Origin: Rhodobacter viridis
GTDB taxonomy: Bacteria; Pseudomonadota; Alphaproteobacteria; Rhodobacterales; Rhodobacteraceae
Length of the DNA: 64,000 bases
NCBI RefSeq assembly: GCF_003217355.1
Contig: NZ_QJTK01000002.1
Location: 1-64,000 of the forward strand
Reading direction: 5' to 3'
Under the pieces are notes generated by a model. It had not been told where the DNA came from and did no database searches. It saw nothing but the letters and a program-made list of their open reading frames with translations. The position numbers and the translations under genes are program-made. Below are positions 1 to 8,232 of the stretch, piece after piece. Position 1 is the first letter of the stretch, and each line of letters begins with the position of its first letter.

Positions 1-95
1 CCGAGAACGACTATGGCGCGCTGGGCGACATCTCCACCCTCGCCGATCCCGGCGTCGTCCAGGAACTCATCGACAACAGAATGAACCGGGCGTGA
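1..95 (+). CDS. acs: Acetyl-CoA synthetase, C-terminal end (5' part outside window)
   Basis: Only the last 30 codons are present, read from base 3 to a TGA at 93-95. The residues [16 protein letters not shown] match the very end of AMP-forming acetyl-CoA synthetases, which in E. coli reads [16 protein letters not shown]. The enzyme converts acetate, ATP and CoA to acetyl-CoA, AMP and PPi in the cytoplasm. The identification rests on this short but characteristic tail and on the neighbours: an adenylate kinase starts 2 bp downstream and the acetate permease pair follows. The catalytic domains lie upstream of the window and cannot be judged. Confidence 0.82.
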   Translation, partial: ENDYGALGDISTLADPGVVQELIDNRMNRA

Positions 96-97
96 GC

Positions 98-775
98 ATG
101 GACACCGTGACCACCCCCGCCGTGCTGATCCTGCTTGGCCCCCCCGGGGCCGGCAAGGGCACGCAAGCCCGGATGCTGGAAGAGCGCTTCGGCCTGATCC
201 AGCTTTCAACCGGCGATCTTCTGCGCGCGGCCGTCGCCGCGGGCACACCTGCGGGCCTTGCGGCGAAGACCGTGATGGAAGCGGGCGGGCTCGTCAGCGA
301 CGAGATCGTGCTGGCGATCCTGCAAGACCGCATGGCCGAGCCGGATGTGACCGCCGGGGTGATCCTTGACGGGTTTCCCCGCACCGCGGGGCAGGCGGCG
401 GCGCTCGATGCGCTGCTGGCCGCCTCGGGGCAGAAGGTCACCGCGGCTGTCAGCCTTGACGTCGATGACGAGGCGATGATCGCCCGCGTCGCCGGTCGCT
501 TCACCTGCGCCGCCTGCGGCGAGGGCTACCATGACAGTTTCAAGCAACCCGCCGTTTCGGGCTGCTGTGACAAATGCGGCGGGGTGGCTTTCAAACGCCG
601 CGCCGACGACACCGCCGAGACCGCGCGGGCAAGGCTTGAAGCCTATCACGCGCAGACGGCACCGCTCATCGCCCATTACCGGGGCATGGGCGTCCTGCGC
701 TCGGTCGATGCGATGGACGGCATCGATACCGTCGCAGGCGCACTCGGGTCGATCGTAGAGGACGTGACGGCCTGA
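98..775 (+). CDS. adk: Adenylate kinase (zinc-lid type), second gene of the acetate operon
   Basis: This 225-aa protein carries the P-loop GPPGAGKG at residues 14-21, the STGDLLR AMP-binding segment and the DGFPRT motif. Its LID has two Cys pairs (CAAC and CDKC), which is the zinc-binding long-lid form. Adenylate kinase interconverts AMP + ATP with 2 ADP. The gene starts 2 bp after the acs stop, so the two are probably co-translated; an in-frame GTG at 92 is an alternative start. The position makes sense because Acs releases AMP. In alphaproteobacteria the housekeeping adk normally sits in the spc ribosomal operon, so I infer this is a second, acetate-dedicated copy, but the other copy is outside the window. 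The 159-bp gap after it holds a 6-bp hairpin at 789-803. Confidence 0.93.
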   Translation: MDTVTTPAVLILLGPPGAGKGTQARMLEERFGLIQLSTGDLLRAAVAAGTPAGLAAKTVMEAGGLVSDEIVLAILQDRMAEPDVTAGVILDGFPRTAGQAAALDALLAASGQKVTAAVSLDVDDEAMIARVAGRFTCAACGEGYHDSFKQPAVSGCCDKCGGVAFKRRADDTAETARARLEAYHAQTAPLIAHYRGMGVLRSVDAMDGIDTVAGALGSIVEDVTA

Positions 776-934
776 CGGGGGCGGCCTGCGACCAGCCTGG
801 TCGGGCGGCATCCAGACACTGAAAGGCGGCGGGCGGACGGGGAGATGTTCCGCCCATCACCGCCGACAGGGAGCAAACACTGACACCGCGCGCAAAGCCG
901 GGTCAGCGACGATACAACGAGGAGGAAGATCACC

Positions 935-1243
935 ATGCAAGACTCGATGCTTGAACGCATCGCGAACAGCCCGTCCTACAAGGCGCTGCGCGGCAAGCGC
1001 CTGCGCTTTGGCTGGACGCTGACCATCGCGATGCTGCTTGTCTATTACGGCTTCATTACCGTCATCGCCTTCCGCAAGGACCTGCTCGCCATTCCGATGG
1101 GCGAGGGCGTGATGACCTGGGGGATTCCGGTCGGCTTCGGCGTGATCCTTTTCACCATCATCGTGACCGCGATCTACGTGACCCGCGCCAACCGCGAATA
1201 TGACGACCTGACGGCCCAAGTGAAGCGCGAGGTGCTGAAATGA
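935..1243 (+). CDS. yjcH: DUF485 membrane protein (YjcH family)
   Basis: A 102-aa protein with two hydrophobic membrane segments, at about residues 24-46 and 66-88, and a charged C-terminal tail. DUF485 proteins are almost always encoded directly upstream of the acetate permease ActP and are thought to be its small partner, although their biochemical role is not established. A good ribosome site (GAGGAGG) precedes the ATG. The stop overlaps the actP start in an ATGA, indicating translational coupling and support for a functional pairing. Confidence 0.9.
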   Translation: MQDSMLERIANSPSYKALRGKRLRFGWTLTIAMLLVYYGFITVIAFRKDLLAIPMGEGVMTWGIPVGFGVILFTIIVTAIYVTRANREYDDLTAQVKREVLK

Positions 1244-2976
1244 GCCGGATCACCACCCTGACCCGCCTGACGGCGGCAACCGGCTTTGCCATGGTCCCCG
1301 GCTTCGCGATGGCCGTGGGCACGCTGGAAGGCACGGTCGAGAAACAGGCCACGAACTGGACCGCCATCGGCATGTTCGGCTTCTTCGTCGTGATGACGCT
1401 CTTCATCACGAAATGGGCGGCGGCGAAGACGAAATCGGCAGCCGACTTCTACACCGCCGGCGGCGGCATCACCGGCTTCCAGAACGGTCTGGCGATCGCG
1501 GGCGACTACATGTCGGCGGCCTCGTTCCTCGGGATTTCCGCGGCCGTGATGATGCAGGGCTTCGACGGGCTGATCTACTCGATCGGCTTCCTTGTGGGCT
1601 GGCCGATCCTGACCTTCCTGATGGCGGAGCGCCTGCGCAACCTCGGCAAGTTCACCTTCGCCGACGTGGCGGCCTTCCGCTTCGCGCAAACCCCGGTGCG
1701 GGTCTTCGCCGCGATGTCGACGCTTGTCGTCGTGGCCTTCTACCTGATCGCGCAGATGGTCGGCGCGGGCCAGCTCATCGAGCTGCTCTTCGGTCTCGAC
1801 TACTTCTACGCCGTGATCATCGTGGGCATCCTGATGATGGTCTACGTGCTGTTCGGCGGCATGACCGCGACCACCTGGGTGCAGATCATCAAGGCCTGTT
1901 TGCTGCTTGGCGGCGCGACCTTCATGGCGCTGATGGTGATGGCGCATTACGGCTTCAGCCTTGAAAGCCTGTTCGCCGAATCCGTGCAGGTGAAGACCGC
2001 CCTTGCGACCGCCGACGGCAAGACGCCCGAGGAAGCCGCCAAGGCCGGGATCGCGATCATGGGCCCGGGCACCTTCGTGAAAGACCCGATCTCGGCGATC
2101 TCCTTCGGCATGGCGCTGATGTTCGGCACCGCCGGTCTGCCGCATATCCTGATGCGTTTCTTCACCGTTCCCTCGGCCAAGGAAGCGCGCAAGTCGGTGA
2201 TGTGGGCGACCGTCTGGATCGGCTACTTCTACATGCTGACCTTCATCATCGGCTTCGGCGCGATCGTCTACGTGCTGACCAACCCGAACCTGATCACCCA
2301 TGATGCCAAAGGCGCTCTGGCGCTGGTGGGCGGCAACAACATGGCCGCGATCCATCTGGCGCAAGCCGTCGGCGGCAACGTCTTCCTCGGCTTCATCTCG
2401 GCGGTGGCTTTCGCCACGATCCTCGCCGTGGTCGCCGGTCTGACGCTCTCGGGGGCTTCGGCGGTGTCGCATGACCTCTATGCGACCGTGGTCAAGAACG
2501 GCAAGGCCGACAGCGCGTCGGAACTGCGGGTCTCGCGCATCACCACGATCTGCCTCGGCCTCGTCGCGGTGGTTCTGGGTCTGGCGTTCGAAAAGCAGAA
2601 CATCGCCTTCATGGTGTCGCTGGCCTTCGCCATCGCGGCTTCGGCGAACTTCCCGGTGCTCTTCATGTCGCTTCTGTGGAAGGGCATGACGACCCGCGGT
2701 GCGGTCATCGGCGGCGCGATCGGTCTGATCGTCTCGGTCGGCCTGACCGTCATCTCGCCCTCGGTCTGGGAAGTGACGCTCGGCTTTGAAAAGGGCTCGG
2801 CTCCGTTCCCCTACACCTCGCCGGCGCTGTTCTCGATGACTCTCGCCTTCGTCAGCATCTGGCTCTTCTCGATCACCGACAAGAGCCGCCGTGGCGATCA
2901 GGATCGTGACGGCTACCTGGCGCAGGAAGTCCGTTCGGAAACCGGCATCGGCGCTGCGGAAGCTTCGGCGCACTGA
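1240..2976 (+). CDS. actP: Cation/acetate symporter ActP
   Basis: A 578-aa sodium:solute symporter (SSS family) protein of usual family length. It has a run of about 13 hydrophobic segments, and the family hallmark region [20 protein letters not shown] followed by [14 protein letters not shown] lies near residues 70-100. ActP imports acetate and some other short monocarboxylates across the inner membrane with a cation. Its place after acs, adk and the DUF485 gene fixes the substrate assignment. The start overlaps the preceding stop by 4 bp. The first 25 residues resemble a signal sequence, as in E. coli ActP. Confidence 0.95.
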   Translation: MSRITTLTRLTAATGFAMVPGFAMAVGTLEGTVEKQATNWTAIGMFGFFVVMTLFITKWAAAKTKSAADFYTAGGGITGFQNGLAIAGDYMSAASFLGISAAVMMQGFDGLIYSIGFLVGWPILTFLMAERLRNLGKFTFADVAAFRFAQTPVRVFAAMSTLVVVAFYLIAQMVGAGQLIELLFGLDYFYAVIIVGILMMVYVLFGGMTATTWVQIIKACLLLGGATFMALMVMAHYGFSLESLFAESVQVKTALATADGKTPEEAAKAGIAIMGPGTFVKDPISAISFGMALMFGTAGLPHILMRFFTVPSAKEARKSVMWATVWIGYFYMLTFIIGFGAIVYVLTNPNLITHDAKGALALVGGNNMAAIHLAQAVGGNVFLGFISAVAFATILAVVAGLTLSGASAVSHDLYATVVKNGKADSASELRVSRITTICLGLVAVVLGLAFEKQNIAFMVSLAFAIAASANFPVLFMSLLWKGMTTRGAVIGGAIGLIVSVGLTVISPSVWEVTLGFEKGSAPFPYTSPALFSMTLAFVSIWLFSITDKSRRGDQDRDGYLAQEVRSETGIGAAEASAH

Positions 2977-3079
2977 TCAAGGCGGGCGGGGGTCATGCCC
3001 CGCCCGTTCTCCCTCGGCCCCTCCGCCAAACCGGTTTCGAAGTCGGCGGGCGGGCCTCCCCCTGATCGCAGGAGACATC

Positions 3080-4906
3080 ATGGACACCGATCGTCAGGCC
3101 ATCATCGCCTTTCTGGAAACCGTGCATCCCTACGATTCCCTGCCGCGTGACGAGCTGACCGACGTGGCCAGTTCCTTTCGCCGCATGGAATTCCGCCCCG
3201 AGGCGCTGATCTACGTCTATCAGACCCCCCTTGGCGGGCTGTACCTGATCAAGCAGGGCGCGGTCGAAATCACCGATGGCAATGGCGGGCTCGTCTCGCT
3301 GCTCGGTCCGCGCAACTCGTTTGGCGAACGCGGGCTTTTGCGCGACGGTCTGGCCGCGACGCAGGCCCGGGCGACGGCGCAGACCGTCTGCCTTGTGCTG
3401 CCCACCCCCACCTTCAAGCGGCTGATCGAGACCTATCCGGCGTTTGAGCGGTTCTTCAACCGCAAGCGCGGCGAGAAGGTCTCGACCGATATCGCGACGC
3501 AGAAGGTGGCCGATCTGATCGCCAGAAAGCCGCTCTCCTGCGCGCCGGGCACCCCCGCGATTGAGGCCGCGCGGATGATGCGCGATGCCCATGTCTCGTC
3601 ACTGGGCGTGGTCGAGGGCGACGAGAAGCTTCTGGGCATCGTCACGCAGCGCGATCTGTCGAACAAGATCCTCGCCGATGGCCAGCCGCCGCAGACGCCG
3701 GTGGCCGCGGTGATGACCCCCGATCCGATCAGCCTGCCGCCCACGGCGCTTGGCTCGGACATCCTGCATATCATGCTGGAAAAGCGCATCGGCCATCTGC
3801 CGATCACCGAAGCGGGCCGCTTCGTCGGCATGATCACGCAGACCGATCTGACGCGGTTTCAGGCCGTCTCCTCGGCGGTGCTGATCCGCGACGTGGTTTC
3901 GGCCGAGACGCTTGACGAGATGACCGCCGTCACCGCCCGCATCCCGCAACTGCTGCTGCAACTGGTCGGCGCCCATCACGCCCATGACGTCGTGACCCGG
4001 CTGATCACCGATATCGCCGATGCCGTCACCCGGCGCCTGCTGGTGATGGCCGAGCGCGAACTCGGGCCCCCGCCCGTGCCCTATCTGTGGCTGGCCTGTG
4101 GCAGCCAAGGGCGGCAGGAACAGACCGGCGTCTCGGATCAGGACAATTGCATCATCGTCGATGACCGCGCGACACCCGAGGACATGGCTTTCTTCCGCGC
4201 GCTGGCGAAGATCGTCTGCGACGGGCTGAATGCCTGCGGTTACGTCTATTGCCCGGGCGACATGATGGCGACGGCCGAGCGCTGGTGCCAGCCGCTCAAG
4301 GTCTGGCGCGGCTATTTCCACGACTGGATCGACACGCCGAACCCCGAGGCGCAGATGCTGGCTTCGGTGATGTTCGACCTGCGCCCGATCGGCGGCAATG
4401 GCGCCGACCTGTTCGCCGCGCTGCAGGAAGAAACCCTGCGGCTGGCCTCGCACAGCCCGATCTTCATTTCGAACATGCTGGCGAATTCGCTCAAGCACAC
4501 GCCGCCCTTGGGCCTGTTGCGCGGCTTTGCCACGATCCGCTCGGGCGAGCACCGCAACCACATCGATCTGAAGATGAACGGGGTGGTGCCGGTGATCGAT
4601 CTGGCGCGGGTCTATGCGCTGAAGGGTCGGCTTGGCCTTGCCAATACCCGCGCCCGGCTGAAGGCGGCGGAAGAGGCCGGGGTGATCTCGGCCAATGATG
4701 CGCGCGACCTGATCGAGGCCTATGACCTGATCGCCGCCACCCGGCTTGAAAATCAGGTGACGCTGATCAAGCTCGGGCGTGCGCCCGACAATTTCCTTGC
4801 GCCTTCCGACATGAGCGACTTTGAACGCTCGCATCTGCGCGACGCCTTCGTGGTGGTCCGCACGATGCAATCGGCGGTGGGGCACAGCAAGGCCGTGGTG
4901 ACCTGA
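3080..4906 (+). CDS. cNMP-binding / CBS / DUF294 nucleotidyltransferase-like protein
   Basis: This 608-aa protein begins with a cyclic-nucleotide-binding-like domain (about residues 10-130, including LGPRNSFGERGLL). Two CBS motifs follow (about 145-265), then a putative nucleotidyltransferase domain (about 275-420) with GSQGRQEQ and SDQDN, the usual G-S and D-x-D residues, and finally a DUF294 C-terminal substrate-binding region. Related proteins are often encoded next to actP/acs and next to a DnaQ-like exonuclease, as here. The substrate is unknown; PII uridylyltransferase-like modification is only an analogy. The ATG at 3080 is chosen because a Shine-Dalgarno (GGAG) precedes it and the protein then begins at the cNMP domain. 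It lies 103 bp after actP. Confidence 0.85.
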   Translation: MDTDRQAIIAFLETVHPYDSLPRDELTDVASSFRRMEFRPEALIYVYQTPLGGLYLIKQGAVEITDGNGGLVSLLGPRNSFGERGLLRDGLAATQARATAQTVCLVLPTPTFKRLIETYPAFERFFNRKRGEKVSTDIATQKVADLIARKPLSCAPGTPAIEAARMMRDAHVSSLGVVEGDEKLLGIVTQRDLSNKILADGQPPQTPVAAVMTPDPISLPPTALGSDILHIMLEKRIGHLPITEAGRFVGMITQTDLTRFQAVSSAVLIRDVVSAETLDEMTAVTARIPQLLLQLVGAHHAHDVVTRLITDIADAVTRRLLVMAERELGPPPVPYLWLACGSQGRQEQTGVSDQDNCIIVDDRATPEDMAFFRALAKIVCDGLNACGYVYCPGDMMATAERWCQPLKVWRGYFHDWIDTPNPEAQMLASVMFDLRPIGGNGADLFAALQEETLRLASHSPIFISNMLANSLKHTPPLGLLRGFATIRSGEHRNHIDLKMNGVVPVIDLARVYALKGRLGLANTRARLKAAEEAGVISANDARDLIEAYDLIAATRLENQVTLIKLGRAPDNFLAPSDMSDFERSHLRDAFVVVRTMQSAVGHSKAVVT

Positions 4907-4936
4907 GATGAAGCGCGGCCTGCGCGGGAGGACGGA

Positions 4937-5332
4937 ATGAACGGGCAAAGCGGCCGCAGAAGGCGGGTGCTGATCGTCGAAGACGAGGACAATATCGCCA
5001 TCGCGCTCGACTATCTTCTGGGCCGCGAGGGGCTGGATCACACGCGCATGGACACGGGTCTGGGCGCGGTCGATCGCATCCGCGCCGACCACCCGGATCT
5101 GGTGCTGCTCGACGTGATGCTGCCCGAAGTCTCGGGCTACGAGATCTGTCAGGAGGTCCGGGCCGATGGCGCGCTGTCCGACGTGCGGATCGTGATGATG
5201 ACCGCCCGCGGCTCGGCGCTGGAGCGGCGCAAGGCGCTGGCCCTGGGCGCCGATGGCTTCATCGCCAAGCCGTTCGAGTTGAAGGAGTTGCGCGACGAGT
5301 TGCACCGGCTGCTCGATGCGGAGGGGGCGTGA
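4937..5332 (+). CDS. Single-domain response regulator (receiver only)
   Basis: A 131-aa CheY-like receiver with all key residues: the acidic cluster EDED at 15-18, phospho-acceptor Asp59 (LLDVM), Thr89 (MMTA) and Lys111 (KPF). There is no output domain. It lies 30 bp after the DUF294 gene, and its stop overlaps the next start (ATGA), so it is translated together with the sensor-like exonuclease fusion downstream. I infer it is the phosphorylated switch of this acetate-linked unit, but its kinase is not identifiable from the window because the adjacent sensor lacks a recognisable phospho-His. Confidence 0.88.
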   Translation: MNGQSGRRRRVLIVEDEDNIAIALDYLLGREGLDHTRMDTGLGAVDRIRADHPDLVLLDVMLPEVSGYEICQEVRADGALSDVRIVMMTARGSALERRKALALGADGFIAKPFELKELRDELHRLLDAEGA

Positions 5333-7434
5333 TGGACCTGACCCGGCTCAGCCTGCGGCTGCGGATCTTCCTGTTCTTCGCCGCGCTGGCCTTCGGCAAT
5401 CTGGCCGCCCTCGTCGCGGGTCTGATCTTCGGGTTTCACAAGCTGGGCCGCCCCGAAGCGCTGGATGGCTTCGTCGTCGGAGGTTCGGTTGCAGGTCTGG
5501 CGATCCTTGGCCTGATCGCGGCGGTCTGGTTTCTGTTCGATGCGAACCTGGCCAAGCCGATCGAGCGGCTGGCGGGCTCGATCCGCGCCCGCACGCAGAC
5601 CTCGGTCGAAAGCGCGCTGGATCAGCTGCCCGGCCGCTATCTGGGCGATCTGGCCCCCGCCGCGGCCGCGATTGCGCAAAACCTGAACGAGACCCGCTCG
5701 GCGCTGACGGAATCGGTGCAGCGGGAAACCACGCGGCTTGCGCGCGAAAAGGAACGGCTGGAAACGCTGCTCTCGGACGTGCCGGTGGGGGTGCTTCTGT
5801 GCACCGCCGATCATGCGCTGGTCTTTTACAACGGTCAGGCGGTCGATCTGCTGGGCGGCACCCATGCGCCGGGCCTCGATCGGCGCGTCTTCGATTTTCT
5901 CAACCCGGCGCCGATCCAGCATGCCTATGCGCGGCTTCTGGCGACGGCCGATCCCGATGCGGCCTCGGATCTGCTCTGCGCCACTGTTGCCGATGGCCGC
6001 ACCTTGGCCGCGCGGATGCGGCTGATTTCCGAGGGCGAGGATCACCATGTGGTGCGCAATGCGGGCTATGTGCTGACGCTGCGCGATGTGTCGGCCGACA
6101 TGCGCGCCCATGCCGGGCGCGAGGCGCTGATGGACGAGCTTTTCGACCGCATCCGTCGTCCGGCCGCCGCGCTGCAATCGCTGACCGGGGTGCTGATCGC
6201 CGATGACGGCCCGACCGAACCGCAGGCCCGCGCGCAGTTGCGCGGCGCCGCCCGGGCCGAGGCGGGCAGTCTTTCCCATGCGATCCATACGCTTTTCGAA
6301 CGCCACGAGGCGATGCGGGCCGATTGGTGGCCGCTCGCGATGATCCGCGCCTCGGATTTCGGTGCCGCCGTGCAGGCCCGCGTCGCGGCCGAGGGCAATG
6401 GCGATCTGCTGCCGGTGACCGCACCTCTGATGCTGCGGATCGAGGGCTTCGAGATGGTGGCGCTGATCGCGCATCTGGTGCGCCGTCTGGGCGCGAGCCG
6501 GCTCGAAAAGCGGCTCGAGGTGCTGGAGGAAGGGGCGGGGGCGCTATTGGCGCTGGAATGGCGCGGCGAGGCGGTGGCGATTGCCGAACTCGACGGCTGG
6601 CTGACCGAGCCGCTTGATGTCGGCATTCCGGATGTGACCGGGCGGCGGGTGCTCTCGGTCCATGCGACCGACCTTTGGCCCGAGCGGCTGCACGAGGGGC
6701 GGCACCGGCTCTGCCTTCCGCTGCGCGAAGCGCGGCGGATCGGCAACGGGCCGCGTCCGGTGCCGCGCAAGGTGGTCTATGATTTCGACCTGCTCGGGCG
6801 CGGCAAGGAAAGCGCCTTTGCCGAAACGCCGCTCGACAAGCTGACCTTCGTCGTCTTCGACACCGAGACGACGGGGCTTCTGCCGACCGAGGGCGACGAG
6901 ATCGTGCAGATCGCGGCGGTGCGGATCGTCAACGGGCGGCGCGTCGCCACCGAGGTTTTCGACACGCTGGTGAACCCCGGGCGGCATATCCCCGAGGCCT
7001 CGACGGTGATTCACGGCATCACCGATGCGATGGTGACCGAGGCCCCGCCGATCGCCGAGGTCGGGCGGCGGTTTCACAAATTCGCCGAAGGGGCGGTTCT
7101 GGTCGCCCATAACGCCCCCTTCGACATGGAATTCCTGCGCCGCAAGGAACTGTTGATCGGCAAGAATTTCGACAATCCGGTGCTGGATACGGTGCTTTTG
7201 TCGGCGGTGATCTTTGGCCCGTCCGAAAGTCACAGCCTTGACGCGCTGACGCATCGGCTGGGCATCACCATCCCCGAAGAGGCCCGCCATACCGCCATCG
7301 GTGACACGATCGCCACGGCCGATGCCTTCCTGCGGCTGCTGCCGGCGCTGAAGGCGCGCGGGCTGACCACCTTCGGCGCGGTGCTGACCGAGGTGCGCAA
7401 GCACGGGCGCATCCTGCGCGACGCGAACGAGTAA
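5332..7434 (+). CDS. Membrane sensor-like protein fused to a DEDDh 3'-5' exonuclease
   Basis: A 700-aa fusion. Residues 1-70 hold two membrane segments, followed by a HAMP-like stretch, a short coiled coil and a PAS-like domain (about 140-255). Next comes a region where a histidine kinase dimerisation domain would sit. There, aligning the family HELRTP motif puts Asp272 at the His position (residues read DRIRRPAA), and I see no ATPase N or G box. The C-terminal 190 residues form a DnaQ/PolC-type exonuclease with the full catalytic set: Asp510 and Glu512 (DTETTG), Asp598 (NAPFD), His653 and Asp658. The start overlaps the receiver gene stop. The exonuclease substrate is unknown. A DUF294/exonuclease pair beside acetate genes is a recurrent arrangement in proteobacteria. 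Confidence 0.85.
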   Translation: MDLTRLSLRLRIFLFFAALAFGNLAALVAGLIFGFHKLGRPEALDGFVVGGSVAGLAILGLIAAVWFLFDANLAKPIERLAGSIRARTQTSVESALDQLPGRYLGDLAPAAAAIAQNLNETRSALTESVQRETTRLAREKERLETLLSDVPVGVLLCTADHALVFYNGQAVDLLGGTHAPGLDRRVFDFLNPAPIQHAYARLLATADPDAASDLLCATVADGRTLAARMRLISEGEDHHVVRNAGYVLTLRDVSADMRAHAGREALMDELFDRIRRPAAALQSLTGVLIADDGPTEPQARAQLRGAARAEAGSLSHAIHTLFERHEAMRADWWPLAMIRASDFGAAVQARVAAEGNGDLLPVTAPLMLRIEGFEMVALIAHLVRRLGASRLEKRLEVLEEGAGALLALEWRGEAVAIAELDGWLTEPLDVGIPDVTGRRVLSVHATDLWPERLHEGRHRLCLPLREARRIGNGPRPVPRKVVYDFDLLGRGKESAFAETPLDKLTFVVFDTETTGLLPTEGDEIVQIAAVRIVNGRRVATEVFDTLVNPGRHIPEASTVIHGITDAMVTEAPPIAEVGRRFHKFAEGAVLVAHNAPFDMEFLRRKELLIGKNFDNPVLDTVLLSAVIFGPSESHSLDALTHRLGITIPEEARHTAIGDTIATADAFLRLLPALKARGLTTFGAVLTEVRKHGRILRDANE

Positions 7435-7437
7435 GCT

Positions 7438-8226
7438 CTAACAGGCGACAAGGCCCCGGGCGCGAAACACCGCCCGCGCCGCCTCGGCCACTTCCGGCGC
7501 GGGCGTCGGGGTTTCGGCCAAAGCATAGGGATGGCCGAGCATCGCCCATTTCGAGGCGCCAAGCTGATGGAAGGGCAGCACCTCGACCAGCTCGACCGCA
7601 CGGCCCAGCCCCGCAACGTGATCAGCCATGCGGGCGATCTCGTCCGGGGCGTCGGTCCAGCCGGGCACCAGAACGTAGCGGATGCGCATGGTCTTGCCGA
7701 GCCGCACCATCCGATCGGCGCAATCGAGCGTCGGCTGCAAGGGCTGCGCCGTCAGCGCCAGATGCCGCGCCGGATCGATATGCTTGATGTCGAGCATCAC
7801 GAGGTCAATCGGATCGAACCAGTCGTCGCTCACGCGGTCATGCAGATGGCCCTGCGTATCGAGCGCAATATGCAGCCCGAAGCGGTCCTTCAGCGCCCGG
7901 GCGGTCGCGTTGACAAAGGCCGCCTGCATCATCGGCTCGCCGCCCGAAAAGGTCACCCCGCCCGCGAATTTGAGGAAGCTGGCCAAGGGGGCAACCTCGG
8001 CCAGCAAATCCTCGACCGCGACCCGACGCCCGGCATGCAGCTTCCAGGTGTCGGGGTTGTGGCAGTACAGACAGCGGAACTGACAGCCCGACAGGAAGAA
8101 CACGAAGCGCATTCCCGGCCCGTCGACCGCCGCCCCGGATTCGAGCGAATGCAGGAAGCCGTGACAGGCGGCCTCATGCGGATCGCAAAAGGTGTCGAAC
8201 CCGGGATGCGGCGTCAGGAACGTCAT
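7438..8226 (-). CDS. pflA: Pyruvate formate-lyase activating enzyme
   Basis: A 262-aa radical SAM enzyme with the CxxxCxxC iron-sulfur motif at Cys48, Cys52 and Cys55 (SGCQFRCLYCHNP) and the downstream TFSGGEP segment. It generates the glycyl radical on PflB under anoxic conditions using S-adenosylmethionine. It starts 6 bp after the pflB stop, so the two form an operon. Its stop is only 3 bp from the stop of the converging exonuclease-fusion gene, leaving no room for a separate terminator. Confidence 0.96.
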   Translation of the reverse strand: MTFLTPHPGFDTFCDPHEAACHGFLHSLESGAAVDGPGMRFVFFLSGCQFRCLYCHNPDTWKLHAGRRVAVEDLLAEVAPLASFLKFAGGVTFSGGEPMMQAAFVNATARALKDRFGLHIALDTQGHLHDRVSDDWFDPIDLVMLDIKHIDPARHLALTAQPLQPTLDCADRMVRLGKTMRIRYVLVPGWTDAPDEIARMADHVAGLGRAVELVEVLPFHQLGASKWAMLGHPYALAETPTPAPEVAEAARAVFRARGLVAC

Positions 8227-8232
8227 CGCGCC

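Noticed and set aside
1174-2973. A 599-codon minus-strand frame opposite actP
   Set aside because: Same cause as above: actP is unambiguous and the antisense translation is Arg/Asp/His-rich low-complexity sequence.
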